A DNA stretch of 64,000 nt from Stratiolaelaps scimitus. Taxonomy: Eukaryota > Arthropoda > Arachnida > Mesostigmata > Laelapidae. Within the stretch, counting starts at the first letter, position 1. The number at the start of each line of letters is the position of its first letter. Where the stretch lies: contig JABWDB010000066.1 in the NCBI GenBank assembly GCA_019614645.1, positions 1,240,001 to 1,304,000 on the forward strand. The letters run 5' to 3'. A model generated the notes under the pieces. The model saw only the letters and a list, made by a program, of their open reading frames with translations. It was not told the DNA's origin and did no database searches. The position numbers and the translations under genes are program-made. Below, in pieces: positions 1 to 8,240 of the stretch.

Positions 1-115
1 TTCCTGCTGTGATAGACGAGTAACGGCGATTTGCCTCTTCATGCTGCTAATTTATGTTATAGACGCAAAGAGGAAACATAGACGACTCTTGGTGTTTAAG
101 TGCTGTTCACCATAG
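1..115 (-). repeat. Partial left LTR of Copia-A, cut by the window edge
   Basis: The stretch matches the last quarter of the complete solo LTR at 26760-27211, through the words TTCATGCTGCTAATTTATG and GACTCTTGGTGTTTAAGTGC. It shares a variant (ttcctgctgtgatagacga) with the right-hand LTR at 6200-6544 that the solo LTR lacks, so both are probably LTRs of one element. The final ten bases of the LTR, ending TCAACA, are missing, so the right end is truncated or rearranged. Confidence 0.7.
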
Positions 116-313
116 TGCACCACCAGAATGCAATGTGATTCTTCCTTTTTTTTCACTTTGTATTCCCGTTTAGCTTGAGCAATTCTCAGGTTACAATTTT
201 GTATCAAGCCACGGTTTTGTTGTTAGTCTTTGATGTGGTTGTGGATATATTAGCTTGTGCTGAGCATTTGTTAGAGCATTCTCTACTCGCTACTTCAGAG
301 TTCAGAGGTGATA

Positions 314-742
314 ATGTTAACTCCACGCCATACCCGCTCGGGAGCACGCTATAGCTCTTTTGATGAGAGCGACGAGTCGGAGGTCGAGGTTTTCTCGACA
401 CCGCTGGGTATATTAGGCGTCGATCAATCTCCGGCGTCACTTTCTGTCATCGATCGAGTGGAGTTGGAGGCTTCTCTTGACGCTTCAACTCAGACTGCTA
501 TGGACGAGAATGAGTACGTGTTACCCGTGCTTGGGTCCGGCAGGGGGCTCGAGCTACGGCCCGCTAGCCGGAGCAAGTATCGACGGCTTGGCGGCAAGAA
601 GTCCCGCCTGTACACGGCCGCCACCATGGCCGTGATGACCCTGGTGATCCTTGGGCTCACCGCGCGGCTGCTCCAGCAGTCGCTGGCACCAACCCCCGTG
701 CCCCCACCACCACGGCCTGTACCACCGTGGCGCCCACAATGA
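314..742 (+). CDS. Unrecognised 142-aa ORF with one membrane segment, upstream partner of an ATGA-coupled pair
   Basis: I do not recognise this protein. The ATG at 314 was chosen; an upstream GTG at 308 is in frame. The N-terminal half is acidic and serine-rich (DESDESEVEVF near residues 18-28). A basic patch (KYRRLGGKKSR) precedes one hydrophobic stretch of about 22 residues (LYTAATMAVMTLVILGL, roughly residues 98-120). A proline-rich tail (PTPVPPPPRPVPP) reaches the stop. This suggests a single-pass membrane protein without a classical signal peptide, perhaps type II. Its TGA at 740-742 overlaps the ATG at 739-741 of the next ORF. The coding stretch is clearly GC-richer than its AT-rich flanks, like a transposon- or virus-borne gene. 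It lies between the LTR and the internal part of Copia-A. It could also be one gene split by a frameshift. Confidence 0.4.
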   Translation: MLTPRHTRSGARYSSFDESDESEVEVFSTPLGILGVDQSPASLSVIDRVELEASLDASTQTAMDENEYVLPVLGSGRGLELRPASRSKYRRLGGKKSRLYTAATMAVMTLVILGLTARLLQQSLAPTPVPPPPRPVPPWRPQ

Positions 743-1086
743 CCGCCGGGCCTCCCACACGCCCGGCCTCCCGTCCCACCGAGCCCCGGGGACGGACTCC
801 GGCCGCTTATCGAGTCTTTAGGTTAGACGCGAAGGACTTCCTCGGTCAGCCCGGCAGGGTTGACCTAGAGGATATGGTTTGTCACCCAGTCCAACGGATG
901 ACCATATGCCAGGAGGTGGACGGCTCCCGGTGTATAGTGGCCTGGACGGCCACCCTGACGTCAAGGCGAGTCGTTGCCGTGGAAGTGTCGGGGCGGCTCG
1001 TCCAAGAGTCGCTGATTCTTGATGAGTGGCGTGCCATTTATCGGGCGTGCAGTCGGAGACGGCTGTATGTTGTCATTCTTTGGTGA
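739..1086 (+). CDS. Unrecognised 115-aa ORF, downstream partner of an ATGA-coupled pair
   Basis: The reading frame opens well upstream, at a GTG at 727, but the first ATG is at 739, inside the stop codon of the preceding ORF (sequence ATGA). That is the arrangement used for termination-reinitiation in some viruses and retrotransposons. The start of the product is proline- and arginine-rich (PPTRPASRPTEPRGR). The rest has four cysteines (VCHPVQRMTICQEVDGSRC and YRACSRR) and a predicted beta-rich character. No domain is recognised. If the two ORFs are one broken gene, this would be the C-terminal, outer part of a membrane protein. An AT-rich tail with no further ORF follows. Confidence 0.35.
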   Translation: MTAGPPTRPASRPTEPRGRTPAAYRVFRLDAKDFLGQPGRVDLEDMVCHPVQRMTICQEVDGSRCIVAWTATLTSRRVVAVEVSGRLVQESLILDEWRAIYRACSRRRLYVVILW

Positions 1087-1289
1087 CGGCGGGGAATGAC
1101 ATGGTGTATATTTGTGTATATTATTATTTGTTTTATTTTCATTCTGTTCGAGTAATTACAACGGTGTGTACAATATATAAGTCAGTTTCCGATGTGTAAG
1201 GTTTCAAGTAAAAATTCTAGAAGCATTTTTTTTTAAACATAGTTCCATCTGGTTGCATTGATCAATGTATATTTAATTCTACGACTAGA

Positions 1290-2060
1290 TTAGGCATTTA
1301 TTTTTAGGAGATGACTAATTGACCTAATAGCTTCGCATTTTCCTGCGTGGTATCTCTCACATTTTTTGCTACAGAACTTACAAATGCAATTATCATCAGG
1401 TTCATGGAATCCCTGTGTTTCGCAGACTATATGGTGAAATCCGTGAACCGCGAACCTGGTAACATGGTGCCTATTCCTTCTATTACTAAGCTTCCAATTG
1501 CCATCAGTCATGGCTGGAGTCGTGAAGAACGACGGGTCCACCTCTCTCTTCTTCGCTTTATGGCCATCTATAAAGATGCGGTAACTATCTGTTTCTGGGG
1601 GGTTGAACGACTGGCGGATTTCTTCAACAAACGATGGCGTGTCGAGCAGCAAATAGACAAGCCGGTTTCGTGCCGTGGCGTGCAAACCGAGTACTGACTT
1701 TAAGAACGCTGGTTTGACTCTGTCGATCGTGGCCAGGTCCCTGGAGGCGAGCTTATCCCAGACGATTTGAATCCCATATGTAGTTATTGGCGCGATCTTC
1801 AAATTAAACAATTTAAGAGCAGTGTCGATTGATAGCTTTTGCGGTCATTCGATCGAGGTCGTCGCAATCGTCGCTTTTCTAGCTCGGTCTTCAACATGCA
1901 AAGCGAATGACCTGCCTGTTGTTGTTATTGTTAGACCGAGGTATGTGAACGAGTTAACTATTTCCAGCCGCTCACCGTCCAGTCGGAACGAGTCGTTTCC
2001 GCTAAGCCTCCTCCCTATTTGTGTATATATGTAGATACTTTTTTTTTGTAATATATTCAT
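1290..2060 (-). pseudogene. Non-LTR retrotransposon ORF2 fragment (RT thumb to C-terminus)
   Basis: One minus-strand frame runs from about 2060 to 1290 with a single internal TGA at 1845-1847. The upstream part reads LDGERLEIVNSFTYLGLTI, the thumb-region signature found after the RT palm in several non-LTR clades. The downstream part has TYGIQIVWDKL and ARNRLVYLLLDTP, then a C-terminal cysteine/histidine cluster (CICKFCSKKCERYHAGKC). The plus-strand fragment at 39560-41140 carries close relatives of these motifs (TYSIRLIWADL, TRNRLVYLLADSP), so both come from one family. The RT palm is missing here, making it a 5'-truncated dead copy. The clade was not resolved. Confidence 0.7.
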
Positions 2061-2640
2061 AGTATAATAAATGTTATTCCATATTAAACCTGTCTTTTAG
2101 TTGTCCGTCACCGTTTCTTCGTCCTCTTCTGTGTTGGTTACGGTCGAGCGGTAGGGGTTACCTTCTCTTTGCTGTGTGATTCGTTCGTAGCTGTTGTTGT
2201 TCAATCCTTTTACGTAACACCTGTACGTGGTGAAGCATATAATTTTCACAATGCTCAGTGTCGCCTGGAGTACACTGCTGATTATCCACGGTAAAGGTAA
2301 AGGTTTATTGGTTTATTGAAGGAGCTGCAATTTTTACAATGCTTAAGCTCTCTTATATGTCACACGGTGTGCATGTTGTTTCTGTTACGTGGCCTTTAGG
2401 GCAATACTTCTTTTGGAATTATGACCAAATGTTCTGTCTTCCAGTGGTCGAGCTGTTGGGTTGTATGCAGACAGTATACATCGATGCCTTTTCCTTACAT
2501 TCTGCTATCGATTTTTCACATTTGGCTGTAAATGTGTCTAGTGTTTTGTAATAGTGCAACTGGTCTCAAACTCTATACGTCTGGGTCTGCAGTCCTCGTA
2601 GGTGAAGTATTCGTTACATCCGTATGTATTATTATTATTA
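2061..2640. other. Noncoding AT-rich stretch
   Basis: No coding signal is supported. It holds one copy of a short dispersed repeat at about 2290-2350 and a TTA-rich run at 2627-2642 next to the Copia RNase H remnant. No second LTR of Copia-A is recognisable here. Confidence 0.5.
2290..2350 (+). repeat. Short dispersed repeat with core CTGCAATTTTTACAATGCTT
   Basis: The core, a TTTATT stretch followed by an A/CTGCAATTTTACAATGCTTAAG-like word, recurs near 26155-26225, 46380-46440 (diverged), 59675-59760 and, reversed, at 60905-60960. The copies are about 50-80 bp and lie in unrelated contexts, as expected of a small mobile or satellite-like repeat. Its class is unknown. Confidence 0.5.
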
Positions 2641-3277
2641 TTATGAGGAGTTGCTTCGACATGTTTCTAGTCCGGATAGTTTTACGAGTCGTTCGAATAT
2701 GTTCTTTCCAAGCGGTTTGGTAAATCGGTTAGCTTGGTTACTTTCGGTAGGAAAGTACCTAACAGGCAGTCGTTCGCTTTCGACTAATTCTCTGATGAAA
2801 AAGTATTTTGTCTCTATATGTTTTGTTCTCCTATAGAACTGGGGATTTTGAATTAGCTTTATGGGTGATTGATTGTCTACTTGTAGTGTGGGGGTGTTCG
2901 TAGTGACCAAGTTCTTTTAGAAGTTGGGTTAACCAAATTATGGATGTTGCGGTTGACGCTGCTGGCACAAATTCGCTTTCACAGGTTGAGAGTGCTACTG
3001 ACGTTTGTCTTGTTGAAGACTAAATTACTGCGCCTCCTTAGCGCTTTATGAACGATCCAATAGTTGACCTCCTTGTCTCGGCGTCTCCTGCGTAGTCTGA
3101 ATCCGAAAATATTTGTAGTGAATCTGGGCAGTTACTTGTGAAGTGTATCCCATGATATGGCGTATGCCTCAGGTATCTTAATATTCTCAATGCTGCAGTC
3201 CAATGTTTTTCATTATATTTGTCTAGGAATCGGGACAGGTATGATACTGCAAATGATATGTCATATCGGGTTCCCAT
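2641..3277 (-). pseudogene. Copia-A RNase H remnant
   Basis: Two minus-strand pieces in different frames form the RNase H end of a Copia polyprotein. The first (3277-3038) has SYLSRFLDKYNEKHW and FSDSDYAGDAETRRSTIGS, matching the family's SYLSRF block and the catalytic D-x-D-W/Y-A-G motif. The second (2910-2641) has TKHIETKYFFIRELVESE, the usual TKHID-x-K-x-HFIRE block, with H replaced by F. A frameshift separates them. The protein ends near 2641 without a recognisable polypurine tract or LTR next to it. Confidence 0.8.
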
Positions 3278-4215
3278 TGCAAGGTATAGGAGTGCTCCTA
3301 TTATCTCGCGATAGGGTCTTATCTTCTAGACAGAGGTTTACGTCTGCTGGTGTTGTTGCTGGTTTACATTCATTCATATTAAATCGTTTTAGAATATCAG
3401 TTATATATTTCGATTGATTTACGGATATAACATTGTTGGAGTCAATGTTTATCTGTAGTCCTAGAAAGAAGTTGAGATGATTATAAGTTATCTCTACTAG
3501 TTTTTCTATTTGGTTGAGAAACTCGATGATAATTGTTTCGGACTGTCCTGCTGTCATCATATCGTCTACGTACGTGCAGATTATCAACCTTGGATCTTCC
3601 TTGTAGAACACACAGAGATCTGCTTTACTCTCTGTCACGTTTTGTTTCAGTAGGACCTCTGAGTTTTTTATGAAAGCATCTGGGTGCCTGTTTTAGTCCA
3701 TACAGGGCTTTGTTTAGTTTGCACACTCCTTCTGTATTATCTTCGAAACATTCAGGTTGCATCATGTATATATCTTCCTTCAAATCTGCATACATTAAGG
3801 CAGTTTTAACATCTGCTTGATACAGTATCAGTTTTTCTTGTGCTGCTATACTTAGGATGGTTCTTATTGTTTCAAATCTGGCGACAGGGGAGAACAACAT
3901 GTCGTAGTCAATACCTGCGCGCTGTTTGTATCCTTTTACCACTAGTCTGGCTATATATTTTAATATTTTATCGTTTGCATCCCGCTTTATTTTGAATATC
4001 CATGGCGAGATAATTGCCTTTGCATTTTTCGGAAGTTCAGTCATACACCAGACGTTCAGCTGTTTCATACTTTGTATTTCTTCCGACATTGTTTTTAGCC
4101 ATTTGTTTTTGCGTTCAGAGTTCATAGCCTCTTCAACTGTTTGTGGTTCCGTTGTATTTGTAGCTTCGCTCGTTAGCACAACGGCTGCCTCGTATTTTTC
4201 CGGTGCTTTTATCAT
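3261..4215 (-). pseudogene. Copia-A reverse transcriptase remnant
   Basis: The N-terminal piece (4215-3625) carries PWIFKIKRDANDKI, ARLVVKGYKQ and YQADVKTALMYADLKEDIYM. These correspond to the Copia RT blocks W-V-F-K-x-K, R-L-V-A-x-G-x-x-Q and the catalytic D-V-x-x-A-F-L-x-G-x-L. LNKALYGLKQAPRCF follows. After a frameshift near 3630 the second piece (3638-3261) has ICTYVDDMMTAG, the catalytic YVDD box, then FLGLQI. Most catalytic residues remain but the frame is broken, so no functional enzyme is expected. Confidence 0.85.
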
Positions 4216-4234
4216 CTTTCTATCTCTTAGTTTC

Positions 4235-4991
4235 TTAAGAGTGATGTGGCGGCTCTCTTTGAGTATCGTTTTTCATGTTCGTTGGCTCTTTGCCGTCACT
4301 TTCGCCTTTTGTTGGCGCTTGGTTGCCCTCGCCGCTTGTGGCATGTTGCATTCTTTCTCTTTTGCTGTCTGTTGTTGTAGTGACGTTGTCGGTCGGTTCG
4401 GCGCGTGTTTCAATGTCTGATGTGTTTCGTGGGATTGTTTGTGTTATGATATTAGTGCTTGGTTCGTCGTCAAAGAGCGACTTGTGGGGGAACACAACAT
4501 CTTTGGTTTGTTTGATGATGTGTGTCTCTGGTACTAGTGTTCTGTAGCCAGTGCCGTCATGGCATATTCCCACCATTACACCTGGTTGTCCTCTGGGATC
4601 TAATTACTTGCGGTTGGTGTCTTTGTTATAGAAGTAGCATTTGGTTCTGAATGGATACAATTTGTTTAGATGCGGTTTTCTTTTATGGATCAATTCGTAG
4701 GCGGATTTGCCACAACTCTTTTCTATGGTTATAGCGTTTAGTATTTGTGAAGAATAGCTTATTGCTTCTGCCCATAGGCGCTTGTCTAATTTGGAGCTGA
4801 TTAAGATGGCTCTGGCCAGATCTAGTAAGGTGCGATTGCTTCTCTCTGATATTCCATTTTGGCTCGCAGTATGGGGACAAGAAGTTGTTATTTCGCATCC
4901 TATTTTTGTTACTAAATTGGTAACATCGTCTGTCAGACATAGAAAGTATTTTGCACCACCCAGGGACAAGCTTCACATTCAGATGGGTCAT
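4235..4991 (-). pseudogene. Copia-A integrase remnant with internal deletion
   Basis: The piece 4969-4604 starts with YFLCLTDDVTNLV, the first catalytic aspartate region of a DDE integrase. It then jumps quickly to CPHTASQNGISERSNRTLLD, the block holding the last catalytic glutamate. The central core between them is much too short, so the copy has lost part of the catalytic domain. LWAEAISYSSQILN follows, as is usual. The stretch 4576-4235 continues toward the RT with a low-complexity threonine/proline linker. Confidence 0.75.
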
Positions 4992-5070
4992 CTATGTATT
5001 GTATTCCTTGTTGAGTCAGAGTTGCTTGTACTTTATTTTTTCCGTCCTATTTTGGGTTACTTGTTTCTGT

Positions 5071-6104
5071 TTAAAGCGATTCAGCAAACTCATTTGTGAC
5101 TCTTACCACGTACAATCCGGCTTCACGCTTAGCGCTGAACTTATCTTTGCCGTTGTCAATTGTGATCTCTTCACTAGCTACTTGGACATGGCATCCAGCG
5201 TCGGTAAGTTTGCCCACGGATATCAGATTCTTTCTCATCCTTAGCACATATAGGGCGTTTTCTAGTATTAGTGTCTTCACTTGGTCACCTTCGCAGACCG
5301 TCAAGCCGACGGTGCCCACACTCTGTGCTTTCAGTGAGTGAGCGCCGCCGAGTCTAATCCTACAGACGTTACTGGTGTGGCCGGGTAGACCGCAATTACA
5401 ACAGGTCATTTGCGTTGTTGAGGTTGTTTTCCTTTGGGATCTATTGAACGATTCGTTGTATTGTGTTCTTCTGCAGGGAGTACGGTATCTATTTCGTGTA
5501 TTGAACCGGGGGAACAGAGCACTAGTTTCTTCGATTTCTTGGGAATGTCTACGTGCAGTTTCGGCGGTTATCACTTGTATGAGAGTGTTAAGATTTTTAT
5601 CATCATCTTCAGACTTAGTTCTCCAGGCTAGCTTGAATGGTTCAAGCTAGCCTGGAGAACTAAGGCTGTATGTCAAGGTTTTGAAGTGTGTGATGTTGGC
5701 CTCCATTGATCTGTTTGGTTTATATTTGAAGGACATAAACTTGGATATGGCCTGTTCTTTAAGTATGCCTGAGTCCTTATTAAAGGTCTTTGTGATCTTG
5801 TTCCAGATTTGTTCTGCTGAATATGTTTCAGATGCTGCATAGAATAGGGTTACAATTGTGGATGCAGTGAGTTAAGCAGGATGCTTTTGGCTTTTCTGTT
5901 TCCTATGTTGTATTACTCAATTTGTTTTTCTTGGTCGGGGTTGGTTTAGTGTTCTCTGGTGTTACTTCCCAAGCAAAGTTTTCGGCTTGTAGAATGACTA
6001 GTAATATGGTTTTGTATGCTATGTAGTTGCGCCCGTCTTCCGATAGCATGATAGTGAGTTAAGACTGACCTGTTGAAGCATCGCCGACTTTTAATGCTGT
6101 ATTC
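5071..6104 (-). pseudogene. Copia-A gag and protease-linked region
   Basis: The leader end near 6104 opens with an ATG followed by NTALKVGDAS and, after a stop, LSEDGRNYIAYK. Gag continues through FKLAWRTKSEDDDKNLNTLI, then a zinc knuckle CCNCGLPGHTSNVC (C-x2-C-x4-H-x4-C) near 5400. Next comes the post-protease block ending ENALYVLRMRKNLISVGKL (about 5220-5270). The usual D-S/T-G protease motif is not visible. A 24-bp perfect inverted repeat at 5614-5664 puts a stop into gag. The polyprotein is dead. Confidence 0.75.
5614..5664. repeat. Perfect 24-bp inverted repeat with a 3-base loop
   Basis: Arms 5614-5637 and 5641-5664 are exact reverse complements around the loop TGG. The hairpin lies in the Copia-A gag frame and includes a TAG read in frame on the minus strand. 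It looks like a templated foldback mutation rather than a normal gag feature. Confidence 0.9.
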
Positions 6105-6180
6105 ATCCTAGCCCTTTAGTTTTTTTGTTTGTGAAAGGCGATTTTTACTAATCTCTCCTTTCGTAGTCGTCCTTTTCTTA

Positions 6181-6199
6181 CTGATTCGTGCTGATAACG
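6181..6199 (-). other. Copia primer-binding-site-like sequence
   Basis: Directly inside the LTR the minus strand reads CGTTATCAGCACGAATCAG. The same TTATCAGCACGA word sits just inside the Copia-B LTRs at 24949 and 31281. Copia elements often start internal sequence with a TATCAG-type word pairing with initiator methionine tRNA, so a PBS role is likely. Confidence 0.6.
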
Positions 6200-6544
6200 T
6201 GTTGATTTTTGAAGGTCCTAGATTCTCTGGTCTGATTGAGCGTTTTAAGAATGAACGACTGCCTCTGGAAATGAGGACACGTTTCTTCATTGTTACGAAA
6301 CCGAGTTGCTGTCCGGCAACTATTCTCAGTGCTGCTTCTGCAGCAGTTTATTGCTTATATAGGCCTGAACTTTCATTGTTACATAGGAAAGGGTAGAACC
6401 GTCCGATGTGATAATCCGTGGAATTTTCCAGAGAAGAGTGAGCAGTGCCCCTGGCTCCGGGTGTTGACTCGAGGGCCTTGAACTCGTCAGTCCTCCTGTT
6501 CACGTATCTCGTGCATATTATAATATTCCTGCTGTGATAGACGA
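6200..6544 (-). repeat. Right LTR (5' LTR) of Copia-A, truncated
   Basis: It begins TGTTGATTTTTGAAGG and aligns with the first three quarters of the complete 452-bp solo LTR at 26760-27211. It stops at GATAGACGA and joins ACTACACAAATTTG, flank DNA shared with the other units. Compared with the IR-2 unit, about 210 bp are deleted across the LTR end and flank. Confidence 0.85.
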
Positions 6545-8240
6545 ACTACACAAATTTGTCACCTAGCATTTTTCATTTCCTTCAAATTTGACCTCAGCGT
6601 TTTGCTACTTAACAAATTGCTTCTCAACAGTATGCTGAAGATTAGTGGCCATAATCAGTTCGATCAACTATGGGCACACACGATCCTCTCGGGTGTCGAC
6701 CCGAGGTTAGAGGTACTCACCATACGGTTCCCATTTTTCTTTGGAATATCCCAGTATCGCTATGCTGAATACTTTAGCCAGCCCAAACTTAAGTAAACAA
6801 AGTAAATTAGGTTAGGTACACGAGCGATGACCTTAATGGAAGTCAATGACATTGATGAATATATAAGTAAGTCGATATTTTTTTTATTATTATTAGAGAG
6901 AGGGGTTGATATATTTCACATTAACGGTTACCGCCAGGATGAAAATCCTATCCTTGCGTGCCAGACTATGTGAGGTTGACTGTGAATAGAAAAAGCTCCT
7001 TTGCCCACTAAAACCCCCAGTTTGTAAATTAAACATCTTAACTCGCCTTTCTTAATTTAGTCATTCCTCTATACCGGAATAAACCTATCGCTTTCAGACT
7101 CTTCCTCGCTTTCTTGACCATGATCATTAAGGAAGATACGTCCTGATCAGGTGAAGTATTTGTTACTTTACCGATGGATTTATTCGGAAGTATCGTCATA
7201 CATATGACATCTTTATCGCCACGTGGCACGATATTTCATAGTCGCCACGTGTTTGTATTGAACTACGGCATTAGAATCATTATTGGAATTTCAATCATGT
7301 TTGCCTTTTTGCCACCAGCTTGCTAACTCATGTTGGTTTTTTTGCTAATGCTTCATTCTCGCGATTTTGTCAGGTTGACATGCTTATGAACGTGACAAAG
7401 AGCCTCTCCAATCGATTTGTTGAACTTTGCATTTGATAGATGCGTCACGTAAGAGACAAAATAGCAGGAAATACACAAATTTCAACAACTCTCAGGCGCG
7501 TTGTGGTTGGTTTTCATTCAATGTATAATATTTGGGTTCACCAAGGGGAGACCCATTCTTATTGGATAGGCTGTGGAGTATAGAAGACCCACATCCTACT
7601 TTCTAGATCGATTCCTCGTTGAGTGTTGTGGTGTTCAGTTAGAAGCAGTGATAGAGGAACTATTTAGATCAAATGTAATGTGAACATTTTGGTTATGATT
7701 CGTAGCGATTTGTAGCCGTTAGCTGAGGATATTTACTTGATCTGGGGTAGTAATCCACCACATGTTGCTAAAACATTACTCAGTCTGTGAATAATTTGTG
7801 TATTTAGAGCTTTATTTCAATGTATATAAATTGTACTCACTTGTATGTGGTTCCTAACATGTATTGTATATAAATACATCTTCGGAACCATGAGGCCATG
7901 CCTGGGAATAGTGAAACACGTGAGTGACGCACAGGAGAGAGTTTTGAACACCTTTAGTGTTACAATCATAGTAGAATCACACATGACAAGGTCCAGGGCG
8001 ACCGCTTATAACAGACGGCATCCTAAGCCGTGTGCACGATAAGACAGAATACAAAGAGAATAGATGACTGTACGGGATACCCTCCAAACACATATCTCTC
8101 GTTGTCACAGAATGAAGCAGACATGTTTTTAATGGCATTACACTGAAGCTGCACACGACGATCAGACGCTGGGCGGACACAAGTCCATAGGATCACATGA
8201 GCCAAGTGTCTTGACCACGCCGATAATTCTCACAGTCGAT
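6545..8240. other. Intergenic flank of IR unit 1
   Basis: No gene is supported. Most of it aligns with 34430-35990 (unit 3) and, after a deletion of about 1 kb, with 27306-27958 (unit 2). The shared part next to the gene, from about 7860, is the 3' flank of IR-1 and is nearly identical in unit 2. Confidence 0.6.

Larger units (their letters stand above)
2641..6544 (-). mobile_element. Copia-A LTR retrotransposon, degenerate internal part plus right LTR
   Basis: Reading right to left, this region shows an LTR (6200-6544), a PBS-like site, gag with zinc knuckle, protease-linked region, integrase, reverse transcriptase and RNase H, the domain order of Ty1/copia elements. At least four frame changes, stops and an internal integrase deletion make it non-autonomous. 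Its other LTR probably lies at 1-115, so 116-2640 would be later DNA between RNase H and the 3' LTR. The same insertion site is a solo LTR in the IR-2 unit and empty in the IR-3 unit. Confidence 0.85.
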
